Under the pieces are notes generated by a model. That model was not told the origin of the DNA. It did no database searches and worked only from the letters and a program-made list of their open reading frames with translations. A stretch of 64,000 bases of DNA from the NCBI GenBank assembly GCA_011525785.1, contig WYBT01000019.1, positions 1 to 64,000 on the forward strand, read 5' to 3'. How positions within the stretch are numbered: the stretch's first letter is position 1; every line of letters begins with the position of its first letter. The position numbers and the translations under genes are program-made. Shown here in pieces: positions 18,101 through 25,629 of the stretch. This DNA comes from Planctomycetaceae bacterium. Lineage in GTDB: Bacteria > Planctomycetota > UBA1135 > GCA-002686595.

Positions 18101-18386
18101 ATTCTCTTCGCCGGTGCGCTCATTCGCGCCGAACGCGCTGGGCCTGTACGACATGCACGGCAACGTGCGCGAGTGGTGCGCGACTCCGTACGACGGTCCC
18201 AAGGAGCACGTGTGCGCGGCGAGTTGCCTGTTCAAGCGCGGCGACGCGGTGCTGACGGCCGCGGGCGCGTCCTGGTGGGGCGAGGCGCAGTCGGGCGATG
18301 CCGTTTCGCCGCCGCGCGCAGGGCTCGAGCCGACGCACCGCGACGCTTGGACGGGCTTTCGTCCAGCGCTCTCGACTGGCCTGTGA
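15117..18386 (+). CDS. Ser/Thr protein kinase fused to a SUMF1-like (formylglycine-enzyme fold) domain
   Basis: About 1,089 residues from ATG 15117; GTG 15096 is an in-frame alternative. The N-terminal third is a Hanks-type kinase with all key residues: glycine loop IGRGSMGVVW, VALKFL, THRDVKPGNVLL, LADFGIAF and an MAPEV activation-segment end. A single membrane helix follows (LVYATSGLTAIALGAAAWSA, about residues 345-365), then a long Pro/Ala/Glu-rich linker, a beta-sandwich region, and from about residue 840 a SUMF1/FGE-type domain with LRWRLPSWDEWRWAY and LYDMHGNVREWC. The two Cys that FGE needs near its C-terminus are absent (AGASWWGEAQSGD), so it is probably a binding module, not an enzyme. 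The kinase would be inside the cell and the SUMF1-like part outside. It ends 49 bp before the next gene. Confidence 0.87.
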   Translation: MPDVSPYVEFDALSPMTLPSPQSDPPAPLDLEAQTVHGPAAAGLTPGRALLERYRLEAPIGRGSMGVVWRAHDLELRKPVALKFLPEVVARDADSMARMRAEANVLLGLSHDGIVRLHTLLVGDGLTFLVMEHLAGGSLSSALQRARESQGAALAAEDALWLLERLAGPIDYAHSKGVTHRDVKPGNVLLDRVVDGPLRSSGAAVKLADFGIAFVANASLSQLSGYRPSGTMPYMAPEVLRGKRPQPAADIYSLAATLYAIVAGEPPFYHGDISWQVVHETPESPRSGDARLDAALLAALSKDPLQRPRSAADLLALARGGTASNEPTAALVQPPNLAPRRRRTLVYATSGLTAIALGAAAWSALMRESTPPELFDDRATPTLASADPARAQVASTPGASREQPGPQAPAPLLESPSNVATPANPAPRETPADVEPPREDNEPRGEAVDETTPKAGSDGAREAQDLGASQAEGRAAAPSPLVDSPARALETALQSATDVPGAQRALESGSGPGGAVESTVASGLVEASAPRSANLTPLLRLDNPLAPDGRVHCSESSVRLSGELLGEPVGGRASVLRVRVDGKTREHPIDDRGRFSFLVHVGEDAERALHMGVDGVEGEMSLTLARDFAAPTLTVLRPRSAHAGFEFSTRQAYVDLELELEDDMGIRAASAGDQRLVRGADGRWRATELPLASEGVQTIELVAEDHAGRRTTHTLTLVRDARPPSLQVRELRPARALARGLSNVLTLTFDEPLAQVELDGACAELDSERRTASIALSVSPPGDTWSTQLVAADLAGNCLEKELVFEVVDLVPRAPEGTVAIGEELGEGGWQRRVRHTQTGLEFVLVEPPRESGHAAFYLAASPVTVAVWRRHASQLAAHLPGAKVEGGYTLGCASAAGSSAIVDVTKPTYLRVASFEQPLQCATPPADDEHPATQISAYEALEFCARLRWRLPSWDEWRWAYQLGLGLGGAGNTRDASLLAAGGLARAGADDGFAFSSPVRSFAPNALGLYDMHGNVREWCATPYDGPKEHVCAASCLFKRGDAVLTAAGASWWGEAQSGDAVSPPRAGLEPTHRDAWTGFRPALSTGL

Positions 18387-18435
18387 GCTGCCGATCGCGA
18401 CGGCGCAACGCGCGCCGCGAGCTACGATCCTCGGC

Positions 18436-19605
18436 ATGACTCACTCCTATGTCGTGTTCGGAGCGGGCCGCCAGGGCGTCGCCGCGGCCTATGACTTTGC
18501 GAAGAACGGCGAGGCCGAGCTCGTGCGGCTCGCCGACAGCGACGAGAAGGTCGCCGAGCGCGCGGCGAAGCGGCTCAAGAAGCTGCTCAAGGGCACGCGC
18601 TGCAAATTCGAGCCTGTGCGCTGCGACGTCGAGAAGCGCAAGCACGTGCGCGATGCGTTGAAGGGCGCGCAGGTGGCGCTCTCGGCGGCGCCGTACCGCT
18701 TCAACGCGCAACTGGCGGAGTGGTGCGTCGAGTCGAAGTGCTCGTTCCTCGATCTGGGCGGCAACACGGACGTCGTGCGCGCCGAGTTGAAGCTGCACAA
18801 GCGCGCCCAGAAGGCCGGTGTGAGCATCGTGCCCGACTGCGGACTCGCGCCGGGCCTGGGCAACCATCTCGTGGCGCACGGTGTGGCGTCGATGGACACG
18901 CCGCGACATGTGCACGTGCGCTGCGGCGGACTGCCGGAGAAGCCGGTGGGGCCGCTCGGCTACAAGCTCGTGTTCAACTTCTACGGCCTGTGGAACGAGT
19001 ACCGCGGCGAAGCGGAGTTCCTGCGCGGCGGCAAGCGCGTGCGCGTGCCGACCCTGAGCGAGCTCGAGAGTTTCGAGTCGTCGCACTTCGGGCCGCTCGA
19101 AGCCTGCGTGACGAGCGGCGGCACGAGCACCTGCCCGCAGAGCTGGGAAGGCCGGCTCGAGAGCTTCGACTACAAGACCATCCGCTATCCCGGCCACTGG
19201 GCGCAGATCCGCACGCTGTTCGAGCTGGGCTTCATGGACGAGCGCTTCGAGTCGCCGGACGGCAAGCACTTCGAGCCCGTCAAGCTCACGCAGCGGCTGT
19301 TCGAGCAGCGCCTCGCGTTTCCCGAGGTGCGCGACGTCGTGCTCTTGCGCGTACTTGTCCGCGGCGAGCACCAGGGCCAGCCGCGCTCGCTCCAGTACGA
19401 CTTGTGCGATCGCCACGACGAGGCGACGGGTTTCACGGCGATGGAGCGCACGACTGCGTTCCCCGCGGCGCTCGTCGGTCACTTCCAGGCCCGCGGCCTG
19501 ATCGAGCCGGGCGCGCGGCCGCTCGAAGTGTGCGTGCCGCCGCAGCGCTACCTCGACGAACTTGCGCAGCACGGCATCGCTGTGCAACTGCGCGAAAGCG
19601 ATTGA
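18436..19605 (+). CDS. Saccharopine dehydrogenase-like NAD(P)-dependent oxidoreductase
   Basis: 389 residues. The Rossmann fold opens at once with VVFGAGRQGVAAAYDFA (GxGxxG), followed by RLADSDEKVAERA at the second strand and ALSAAPYRFNAQLAEWCVES. The signature PDCGLAPGLGNHLVAHG at about residues 132-148 is shared by lysine 6-dehydrogenases and saccharopine reductases, where it lies near the active site. A C-terminal catalytic domain with SWEGRLESFDYKTIRYPGHW completes the fold. It would oxidise or reduce an amino-acid-derived substrate in lysine metabolism; the exact substrate is not readable. Its last third is partly repeated 2.6 kb downstream as a decayed copy (22020-22241). Confidence 0.85.
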   Translation: MTHSYVVFGAGRQGVAAAYDFAKNGEAELVRLADSDEKVAERAAKRLKKLLKGTRCKFEPVRCDVEKRKHVRDALKGAQVALSAAPYRFNAQLAEWCVESKCSFLDLGGNTDVVRAELKLHKRAQKAGVSIVPDCGLAPGLGNHLVAHGVASMDTPRHVHVRCGGLPEKPVGPLGYKLVFNFYGLWNEYRGEAEFLRGGKRVRVPTLSELESFESSHFGPLEACVTSGGTSTCPQSWEGRLESFDYKTIRYPGHWAQIRTLFELGFMDERFESPDGKHFEPVKLTQRLFEQRLAFPEVRDVVLLRVLVRGEHQGQPRSLQYDLCDRHDEATGFTAMERTTAFPAALVGHFQARGLIEPGARPLEVCVPPQRYLDELAQHGIAVQLRESD

Positions 19606-19630
19606 ACCGCCTGCGCGAAGCCGGCTCCGA

Positions 19631-21178
19631 TCAGGGTCCGATCACGAAGCGCGCCGCATCGGTCGCGCCTGGACCGTTGACTCCAGCCGGGTCGCGGAAC
19701 ACGAAGCTGGCGGTGACCTCCGTTCCGACCATCAGCTGTGGGTAGTTCCCAGACGCGACGATCGCGTTGAAGTCTGCGCTCAGAGTCCCCGCGCACGAGA
19801 AGGAGCCGCCCGTGTTCTGCGGCGCCGCGACGGTTCGCGGAGGCGCGACGCAACGCAGGCCGCCGCCCAGCACCGGACTCGAGAGTCCGTTGACGCCGAA
19901 CAGGAGCGCTCCCGAAGTGCTCGGTGGTGCGCTGGAGCCCGTCAGCACGAACCCGCTTCCCGTGCTCGCGCTGGGCACGCCGGAGAATCCGATGCGCGCG
20001 ATGCACCCCAGCGCGTGGGGCGGCGCGAAACACACGACGGACGCCGGCGAGTGCGCGACGTCGTACTGGTAGATCGCACCGTGGTTGAAGCCGATGTCGT
20101 CGTCGCCCGTGGCGCTCGCGAAGACGCGCGATCCGTGGACCTCGACCTGAGTGCCCAGCCACAGACTCTGCGCGGGATCGACGGCCGCCTCTAGGTCCAT
20201 GGCGCGCCAGCCCTGATTGCGGGCCCACAGACGCACGCTTCCGCTGTCGAAGCCACCCAGATCGTCGCTGTAGTTCCCGATGGCCAGGACGCCATTGTCG
20301 AGCGCGAAGCTGTGACCCAGGGCCGGCGTCCCGAGCGGGATCACCGCTTCGGTGAACCAGCCCTGGAGCCCCAGGCCGAAGACGACGAGCCGGCCTCCAT
20401 TGCCTGCGAACGCCGCCAAGCCCAGGCCGTCCGCGTCCCACTCGAGCTTGTGGGGGAAGCTCGGCGAGTTGAAGGAGGTCGCCAAGCCCGCGTAATTCGA
20501 CTCGAGCTGCCAGCCCGAGGGCGTGCGCACAAACGTGCGGAGGTCGGCTGACTGCGTCGGGAACTTCCGCACCGAGGCGACGATCCGGTCGCCCTCGATA
20601 TCCAGGCACGCGCCCAGCCAGGCCCCGGTGGTTCCACCGTGGAACGTCGCGACATGGTTCAACTGCGTGCCGGAGTTCTCGAATACGAAGACGACACCCT
20701 GATCCGTCACGCCGCCGTCGTAGCTGAACGAAGACGCGACGATCGTGTTGCCGTCGAGCGCGACGATCTGGCCGATCGGCGCCGACGCGATGGGCGCGGA
20801 GTGGAACGAGGCCACCCAGGCGCCGTTGATGCGGCGGTGCACGCCCATGCGTTCGACCTGCGTGCCCGTGATCTCTCCGGCGACCGCCAGGTCTCCTTCG
20901 AAATCGAAGTCGTAGACCAAGTTCGTGATGAGCGACCCGGTCAGCGTCCAAACCCCAGCGACCCGGTCATACACGCGCACCTTGGGGAACGGGCTTGCCT
21001 GGCCGACGCCGACCAGCATGCGCTCGCCTTCGACCTGCAGGCGCAGTCCGAAGCCTTGCTCGCCCGGCGCGCCGTAGAACTGCGAAACGTAGTTGAGCGA
21101 GGACGTCGACTGTCGTGCGCTCAGCGACGGCGCGACGGCGCACAGCGCCGAGGCGACCCAGCATGCAGGGTTTCTCAT
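19631..21178 (-). CDS. Secreted beta-propeller protein with the shared C-terminal module
   Basis: 515 residues from ATG 21178, which gives a clean signal peptide (RNPACWVASALCAVAPSLSA); an upstream in-frame ATG at 21199 would only add seven residues. Residues about 25-385 contain seven propeller blades of the pattern G-x-x-(V/I)-x-x-D/E-G-x-x-(V/L)-x-x-G: FGLRLQVEGERMLVGVG, VALDGNTIVASS, ACLDIEGDRIVASV, HSFALDNGVLAIGN, TQVEVHGSRVFASA. The last about 135 residues (FAPPHALGCIARIGFSG onward) form a Cys-containing module also found at the ends of the proteins at 41833, 43905 and 46040. It lies between the saccharopine-dehydrogenase-like gene (25 bp away, convergent) and a degraded region with a copy of that gene's 3' end. 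Function unknown. Confidence 0.83.
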   Translation of the reverse strand: MRNPACWVASALCAVAPSLSARQSTSSLNYVSQFYGAPGEQGFGLRLQVEGERMLVGVGQASPFPKVRVYDRVAGVWTLTGSLITNLVYDFDFEGDLAVAGEITGTQVERMGVHRRINGAWVASFHSAPIASAPIGQIVALDGNTIVASSFSYDGGVTDQGVVFVFENSGTQLNHVATFHGGTTGAWLGACLDIEGDRIVASVRKFPTQSADLRTFVRTPSGWQLESNYAGLATSFNSPSFPHKLEWDADGLGLAAFAGNGGRLVVFGLGLQGWFTEAVIPLGTPALGHSFALDNGVLAIGNYSDDLGGFDSGSVRLWARNQGWRAMDLEAAVDPAQSLWLGTQVEVHGSRVFASATGDDDIGFNHGAIYQYDVAHSPASVVCFAPPHALGCIARIGFSGVPSASTGSGFVLTGSSAPPSTSGALLFGVNGLSSPVLGGGLRCVAPPRTVAAPQNTGGSFSCAGTLSADFNAIVASGNYPQLMVGTEVTASFVFRDPAGVNGPGATDAARFVIGP

Positions 21179-21493
21179 GGGTTCCATCCAAGTGCGCACC
21201 TCCGACGACGCCCAGCGCCGGGGTCGAGTTCCACACTTTGCAGCCGATGGTACGCGTCGTCGGACTTCTGCGCTAACGGCGACGTAACTCCGCTGGACGG
21301 CGACGTGCGCACGGCCGCGCGGTTACGAAGCTAGCGCCGCGAGCTCGTGTCTCGCGGCGATGATCACGTGAATCGTGCTTTCCGCGGCGGTCTTCGCCGC
21401 GCCAGCCAGTGTGAAGACTCTCTCACTGGGCCAGATGGCGCCGGATGCCGCACACGATCGTCGTGGCGCGCGAGTTCACTGGACGGGCGCGCT

Positions 21494-22019
21494 AGTACGA
21501 GCAGCGCTCTGGCAATCGTCCGCTGCACCGCGTCGTCCAATGCGCACGCGGGCAGATGAAGCTGCAGAGCGTCGACGGCCGCGACTTCGCGACGGTCTGG
21601 ACGAGTGACGTTCGTCTGCCGGACAGCGCCGATCGAGCGGGCGCCGTGGGGCGAACTCTCGCCGATCGTCTCGCTCGATTTCGCCTGGCGGAGCGGCGCT
21701 GTCGACGAGATCCGGCTCGCGCAGCGCCAACCGTGGATCCGCGCGACCGCGCTGCGACATTGCGGCTCACGGCGGATGGAGGTCAGATGCTGCGCGAGTT
21801 CACGCTGGAGCCGCGACCGCTGGGGCGCCTCGACTACGCCCTTGCCGAGCTCGCCAAGCTCGACGACCGTCGATGCGAGCGCAAGGTCACGCTGCACACG
21901 GGAGGGCGCACGCTGGAGCACCGCCTCGGCCCTGTCGGGGACGAACTCGACCGCCGCGAGCGGCTCTTCGAGGCCGCGTGGTCGTTGCTCGCCGAAGGAC
22001 TCGGCTGTTCTGACTGCAT
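21494..22019 (+). pseudogene. Probable frameshifted gene remnant of unknown family
   Basis: No intact gene fits here, but protein-like, GC3-rich sequence moves between frames: one frame gives MKLQSVDGRDFATVWTSD (from 21556), another gives WGELSPIVSLDFAWRSGAVD (about 21650-21710), and the first frame resumes with LREFTLEPRPLGRLDYALAE (about 21787-21850) and EAAWSLLAEGLGC. Read together they suggest one ancestral gene with two frameshifts. I do not recognise it. The stretch runs straight into the decayed saccharopine-dehydrogenase-like copy. Alternative: one open frame from 21556 to 22137 could be a real but odd gene. Confidence 0.35.
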
Positions 22020-22241
22020 GCGCGTCGAGTCGCGGTCGGCAAGCACTGAGAGCCCGTCGATCTCACGCAGCGGCTGTTCGAACAGCGCCTCGCGTTCCCC
22101 GCGGCGCTGGTCGGGCACTTCCAGGCTCGCGGCCTGATCGAGCCGGGCGCGCGCCCGCTCGAAATGTGCGTGCCGCCGCAGCGCTACCTCGACGAACTTG
22201 CGCAGCACGGCATCGTCGTCGAAGTGCGCGAGTCGACGTGA
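22020..22241 (+). pseudogene. Decayed partial copy of the 3' end of the saccharopine dehydrogenase-like gene
   Basis: The plus-strand frame ending at TGA 22239-22241 reads LTQRLFEQRLAFPAALVGHF and then ARGLIEPGARPLEMCVPPQR, YLDELAQHGIVVEVRES, nearly identical to the C-terminus of the gene at 18436-19605. Similarity begins near 22020. Compared with the parent it has an in-frame TGA at 22047 (where the parent has TTC), small indels before that, and a 141-bp deletion whose ends in the parent (19315-19323 and 19456-19464) share GCGTT(T/C)CCC. It cannot be translated as a functional enzyme. It ends 17 bp before the convergent membrane-protein gene. Confidence 0.85.
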
Positions 22242-22257
22242 GCGCGTCGCGCCGCCG

Positions 22258-22908
22258 TCAGCGCGAGTTCGGCCACGCGCTCGGCAACGGCGGCCGCTCC
22301 AGCGTCTGCAGCACGGCCTCGTAGAAGTTCGTCGCTCCGCGCGCGTCGGGCTCGGCGCCGAGGAAGAACGGCGGCGTGTTGCCGCGCGTGAGTGGGAAGC
22401 CGAAGAACGGGCGCATGTAGAAGGCGGCCTGCCCGCCGACGCCGAGCGTGAGCGCGAGCCAGCAAGTTGCGAGCGCGAAGGCGCGGGCGCGCGTGAGCGA
22501 GCTCGAGCGGAACAACTGCGTCCCCTGGCGAGCAAAGGCGAGCACACCGCAGACCGCGACTGCGCCGAGATTCGCCGCCAGGAAGCCGTCGTAGCCGCCG
22601 AGATTCCCGTCGTCCGTCGCACGCAGCACGCGCGCACAGAACAGCACCGCGGGCGCGAGGCTCGCAAGCAGCAACGCGGAGTCGTGGAACAGGCGCCAGA
22701 CCGCATGCTGGACAGCGCGGAACGAGAGTCCGGAGTTCAGCGCCCGTGCGACGATCCACCACGCCGTGGCGCACACCGCCGATGTCGTCACGAGCAGCGC
22801 GGGGAACTTGACGAGGTTGCGCGCCGCGTAGAGCTCGCTGTGCGCCGAACCCAGCGCGAACCCGTACACAGCGGCCCCGACCAGCGCGATGAGCGTGCTG
22901 CGGATCAA
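22258..22908 (-). CDS. Polytopic membrane protein, second gene of a coupled pair
   Basis: 216 residues with TTG start at 22908. The TTG overlaps the TGA stop of the preceding gene (TTGA), which is why this start is chosen and suggests coupled translation. Membrane segments include STLIALVGAAVYGFALG, FPALLVTTSAVCATAWWIVA, ALLLASLAPAVLFCARVL, LGAVAVCGVLAFA and AFALATCWLALTLGVGG. A hydrophilic loop near the C-terminus reads PFFGFPLTRGNTPPFFLG. No catalytic motif is recognised. With its partner it looks like a two-subunit inner-membrane protein of unknown role. Confidence 0.65.
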   Translation of the reverse strand: MIRSTLIALVGAAVYGFALGSAHSELYAARNLVKFPALLVTTSAVCATAWWIVARALNSGLSFRAVQHAVWRLFHDSALLLASLAPAVLFCARVLRATDDGNLGGYDGFLAANLGAVAVCGVLAFARQGTQLFRSSSLTRARAFALATCWLALTLGVGGQAAFYMRPFFGFPLTRGNTPPFFLGAEPDARGATNFYEAVLQTLERPPLPSAWPNSR

Positions 22909-23579
22909 CCTCGCAACCCGAGCACATCGGCCATGCGCAGCAGCACGTGCAGGAACACGCCGTGCCAGCCGAGCAGGACGAGCACCAGCGGCTGGCGCGT
23001 GTCGAGCCCGCGCGCGAACAGGATGCAGCGCCACAATCGTCCGATGCCCGCGACCAACGCGATGGCGAGCAGGATCTGCGAGAGATCGAGCCACGAGATC
23101 GTCGCGCTCTCGCTCTCCATCGTCGCGCGCAGGAACGCGAGCACCGGCGCGAAGCCGAAGGTGAACATGGCCGCGACGGCGGGCACGGTCGCGGCCAGCA
23201 CCGCGATCTGCAGCGGACCGACGCGCACGCCGACGTAGCGCGCGAACACGTACAGCGACGGAAGGCAGATCAGCGTCGAGCCCAGGTACAGCGCGGCGAT
23301 GCGCCACCACGAGTCCCAGCTGATCACCAGGCCGTAGGGCACTGCGAACAGCGTCGCGGCGACGACGAACGCCAGCGCCAGTGCGGGGCCGGCGCTGGCG
23401 CTCTCGAGGTTGGCCGCGAGCCTCTCCGGCGTCGCGAGCACCAGGTCGACGAGCTGCAGCGGGTTGCGCAGCGAGGCGGCGATCTCGCTCGACAGGAGGG
23501 GCTCGGCGCGCGCGCGCGGCGGTCGAGACGGAGGTGAAGGCGCAGAGGGCGACGGAGGGGGAATGTCGGCGTCGGTCAT
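22905..23579 (-). CDS. Polytopic membrane protein, Yip1-like, first gene of a coupled pair
   Basis: 224 residues from ATG 23579. A Pro/Ser-rich hydrophilic head (MTDADIPPPSPSAPSPPSRP) is followed by an amphipathic region (PLQLVDLVLATPERLAANLE) and five membrane segments: ALALAFVVAATLFAVPYGLV, WWRIAALYLGSTLICLPSLY, LQIAVLAATVPAVAAMFTFG, ILLAIALVAGIGRLW and PLVLVLLGWHGVFLHVLL. The layout recalls Yip1-type membrane proteins, a weak resemblance only. Its stop overlaps the TTG start of the gene at 22258. Upstream, the intergenic region contains a 45-bp direct repeat. Function unknown. Confidence 0.68.
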   Translation of the reverse strand: MTDADIPPPSPSAPSPPSRPPRARAEPLLSSEIAASLRNPLQLVDLVLATPERLAANLESASAGPALALAFVVAATLFAVPYGLVISWDSWWRIAALYLGSTLICLPSLYVFARYVGVRVGPLQIAVLAATVPAVAAMFTFGFAPVLAFLRATMESESATISWLDLSQILLAIALVAGIGRLWRCILFARGLDTRQPLVLVLLGWHGVFLHVLLRMADVLGLRG

Positions 23580-23784
23580 GGTTGGCTCGGTTTGGCGGGA
23601 ACCGCACAACCCACCGACGAGCTTCTCTGCTCGCTCCAAACGTCGATCGGCGCTCACGGGGAGCCAGTGAGCCTTGCAACGGCGCGAGCGACTCTTCGCG
23701 GCGTCACGCTCGCGCGAGAGCACCGACTCTGACCTCGAACGCGACCGCGCCCGATCTGTGGCGGTCAGACCCGCTCGGGAGCTC

Positions 23785-23829
23785 GCTTCGACGCGCTCAG
23801 GGCTGCGCCAGCGCGCGCAGCGTCGCGTC
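23785..23829. repeat. 45-bp direct repeat, copy 1
   Basis: Identical over 45 bases to 25585-25629, exactly 1,800 bp apart. The two copies flank the FG-GAP gene at 23997-25262. Copy 2 is the native 3' end of the DUF2785-like gene; this copy is displaced. Confidence 0.92.
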
Positions 23830-23850
23830 ACGCGCACCGACGGCGTGCGC
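23797..23850 (-). pseudogene. Orphan 3' end of the DUF2785-like gene
   Basis: The minus strand reads AHAVGARDATLRALAQP and a stop, differing from the true C-terminus of the gene at 25597 (HAVLARDATLRALAQP) at one residue. Similarity fades upstream of this point, at about 14 of 20 bases just beyond the perfect repeat. It is a fragment of gene end without the rest of the gene. Confidence 0.75.
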
Positions 23851-23996
23851 CCGGGCGCAGAGGCTCGACCGACGGACTCGCTGTCGATTTCGTTGCTTTC
23901 GAGTGTCTGAGACGCGCGCTCGCGACGTGAACGAGGCGAGCGCGACCCCGGCGGGCAGATCGCGCGCCGCGAGTCACTCTCCTCGAGTTCAAACCC

Positions 23997-25262
23997 ATGC
24001 AGTCGACTTCGTTCGCAACCTGGTTCACCGTCTGTTCACTTGCCGCCATCGGCCACGCACAGAGTTCCTTCACGATCAACAACGTGGTGTGCGAAGCGCT
24101 CAGCGCGGTCCGCGACATCGACGGCGACGGCGTGCGAGATCTGGTGCTCGGTCTGCCCTTAACCGCACGCGTGCAGTTCCGTTCGGGTCGGACGGGGGCG
24201 CTCATCTACACCACGTTGGGCCCCTCCGCTTCGCGCTTTGGCGCCGCGCTCGCGAATCTCGGAGACATCGACGGCGACACGTTCGACGACATCGCGGTCG
24301 GCGCGCCGGCCAGCGGACAGGCGTTCGTGGTCTCGTCCAACGGCGGCGGCACGACACGCACGTGGACCGCATTCCTGCCCAGCAGTTCCTGCTTCGTCTC
24401 CGATCGCTACGGCTACTCGGTGGCGGCCGCAGGCGACTTGAACGGCGACGGAATCAACGAAGTGCTGGTCGGGGACCCGCACTGGCGCGCGAACCCGGCG
24501 AACTGCTGGGCCGACGGCAGCGTCGAAATCGTGAACGTCGCGGCGACGCCCGCGCTCGTCACGAGCATCAACGGCAGCAGTCTCCCCGCGAACATCCTGC
24601 TGCAGCCGCCGTGCGTGATGACGACCGTGGGGCCGGCGTTCGGTTTCTCTGTCGCGGGCATTGGCGACGTGAATCTCGACACGATTCCCGACATCGTGGT
24701 CGGCGCGCCGGGCAACGGGACGTCCTTTGCGTACTCAGGCGCCACGCTCGCTCCGGGACTGACGCCGTTGGTCCTGGCGCAGATGCCCGGCAGCGTCAAC
24801 TACGCGAACGGCATCTCCGCGGTGGGCTTTGGCGACGTCGACTCGGATGGTCGGTCCGAGGTGGCGATCGGCGCGCTGTACTCCACACCGGGCGGCTCGT
24901 TGGGAACCGTGCACGCCTACCGAGGCCAAAAGATCGCGAGCGCTGCCGGCGCGCCGATCCGACCCTACGGCACGTTCTCCATCTCTTCCCCCGGGCTCGG
25001 TTGGTCCGTCGCAGCGATCCTCGACTACGACTCGGACGCTCGCCCCGACTTCCTGGTCGGCGCCGGCGGACCGTGCAACGCCAACTTCGGTGTGGCGCAC
25101 GTCCTCAGTGGCGTTACGGTCCTGCCGCTCGCGACCACCGGCGGCTCGGCGGCGAGCGCGAACTATGGCATCGCCGTGCACGCGGTGGGCGACATTTCGA
25201 CGGCCGGAAAGCCGCGCTACATGATTGCCGATCCCGGAACGCTCACGGTGACTGTGCGCTGA
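23997..25262 (+). CDS. Secreted integrin-alpha-like FG-GAP propeller protein
   Basis: 421 residues starting at ATG 23997 with a signal peptide (FATWFTVCSLAAIGHAQ). It carries a full set of FG-GAP blades in the integrin alpha style, each with an FG/FA-x-x-L-x-x-(I/V)-G-D line and a Ca-loop-like motif: DIDGDGVRDLVLG, LGDIDGDTFDDIAVG, GDLNGDGINEVLVG, GDVNLDTIPDIVVG, GDVDSDGRSEVAIG, LDYDSDARPDFLVG. The blades fill the protein, so it is one seven-bladed propeller with little else; it lacks the shared C-terminal module. It lies between two copies of a 45-bp direct repeat. Cell-surface or extracellular location is expected; partner unknown. Confidence 0.85.
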   Translation: MQSTSFATWFTVCSLAAIGHAQSSFTINNVVCEALSAVRDIDGDGVRDLVLGLPLTARVQFRSGRTGALIYTTLGPSASRFGAALANLGDIDGDTFDDIAVGAPASGQAFVVSSNGGGTTRTWTAFLPSSSCFVSDRYGYSVAAAGDLNGDGINEVLVGDPHWRANPANCWADGSVEIVNVAATPALVTSINGSSLPANILLQPPCVMTTVGPAFGFSVAGIGDVNLDTIPDIVVGAPGNGTSFAYSGATLAPGLTPLVLAQMPGSVNYANGISAVGFGDVDSDGRSEVAIGALYSTPGGSLGTVHAYRGQKIASAAGAPIRPYGTFSISSPGLGWSVAAILDYDSDARPDFLVGAGGPCNANFGVAHVLSGVTVLPLATTGGSAASANYGIAVHAVGDISTAGKPRYMIADPGTLTVTVR

Positions 25263-25584
25263 AACGACCCTCAGTTCGACGAAGCGCGGCGCGGGAGCGG
25301 CGCGCTTGATTCGATTCGGCGGCCTCGATCGCGACAACGAGGCCGCCACCGCGATTTCGACGACGCTCGCCAACGCGCGCGAGATCGAGAACGTCGAGTC
25401 GCCCTTGTCCGGCCCGTAGCGCCCGAAGTTCATCGCGCAGCGACACGAAGCGAAGTCAGTTCTCTCGAAGCCCGGACGAGCATTGACGGGCGAGTCGTCG
25501 TCGAGCCCTGCGGTCTGCAGGAACCAGCGCATCGGGTCCTGCGCCATCTCCGGCGCCGAGTGCGTGCGACTCGCGCTGGCGTTT
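25263..25584. other. Gene-free stretch, possible minus-strand remnant
   Basis: About 320 bp between the convergent ends of the FG-GAP and DUF2785-like genes. On the minus strand an open frame from ATG 25547 reads MAQDPMRWFLQTAGLDDDSP and later DKGDSTFSISRALASVVEIA with GC-rich third positions, down to about 25330, but then runs on as the antisense of the FG-GAP gene. It may be a broken gene downstream of the DUF2785-like gene; the call is weak. Confidence 0.35.
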
Positions 25585-25629
25585 GCTTCGACGCGCTCAG
25601 GGCTGCGCCAGCGCGCGCAGCGTCGCGTC
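25585..25629. repeat. 45-bp direct repeat, copy 2 (native gene end)
   Basis: Same 45 bases as 23785-23829. It contains the last codons and stop of the gene at 25597-26499. Confidence 0.92.

Larger units (their letters stand above)
23580..23996. other. Gene-free stretch holding one copy of a 45-bp direct repeat
   Basis: 417 bp between the divergent starts of the membrane-protein pair and the FG-GAP gene. It must hold both promoters, but no convincing -35/-10 pair stands out. The one clear content is the partial copy of the DUF2785-like gene end at 23785-23850, described separately. Confidence 0.6.

Noticed and set aside
17600..18386. Formylglycine-generating enzyme activity for the kinase C-terminus
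   Set aside because: The paired active-site cysteines of FGE are not present in the final segment.
21364..21921. Long minus-strand frame of 185 codons
   Set aside because: It is the complement of the frame-shifting remnant; composition and lack of a ribosome binding site argue against a gene.
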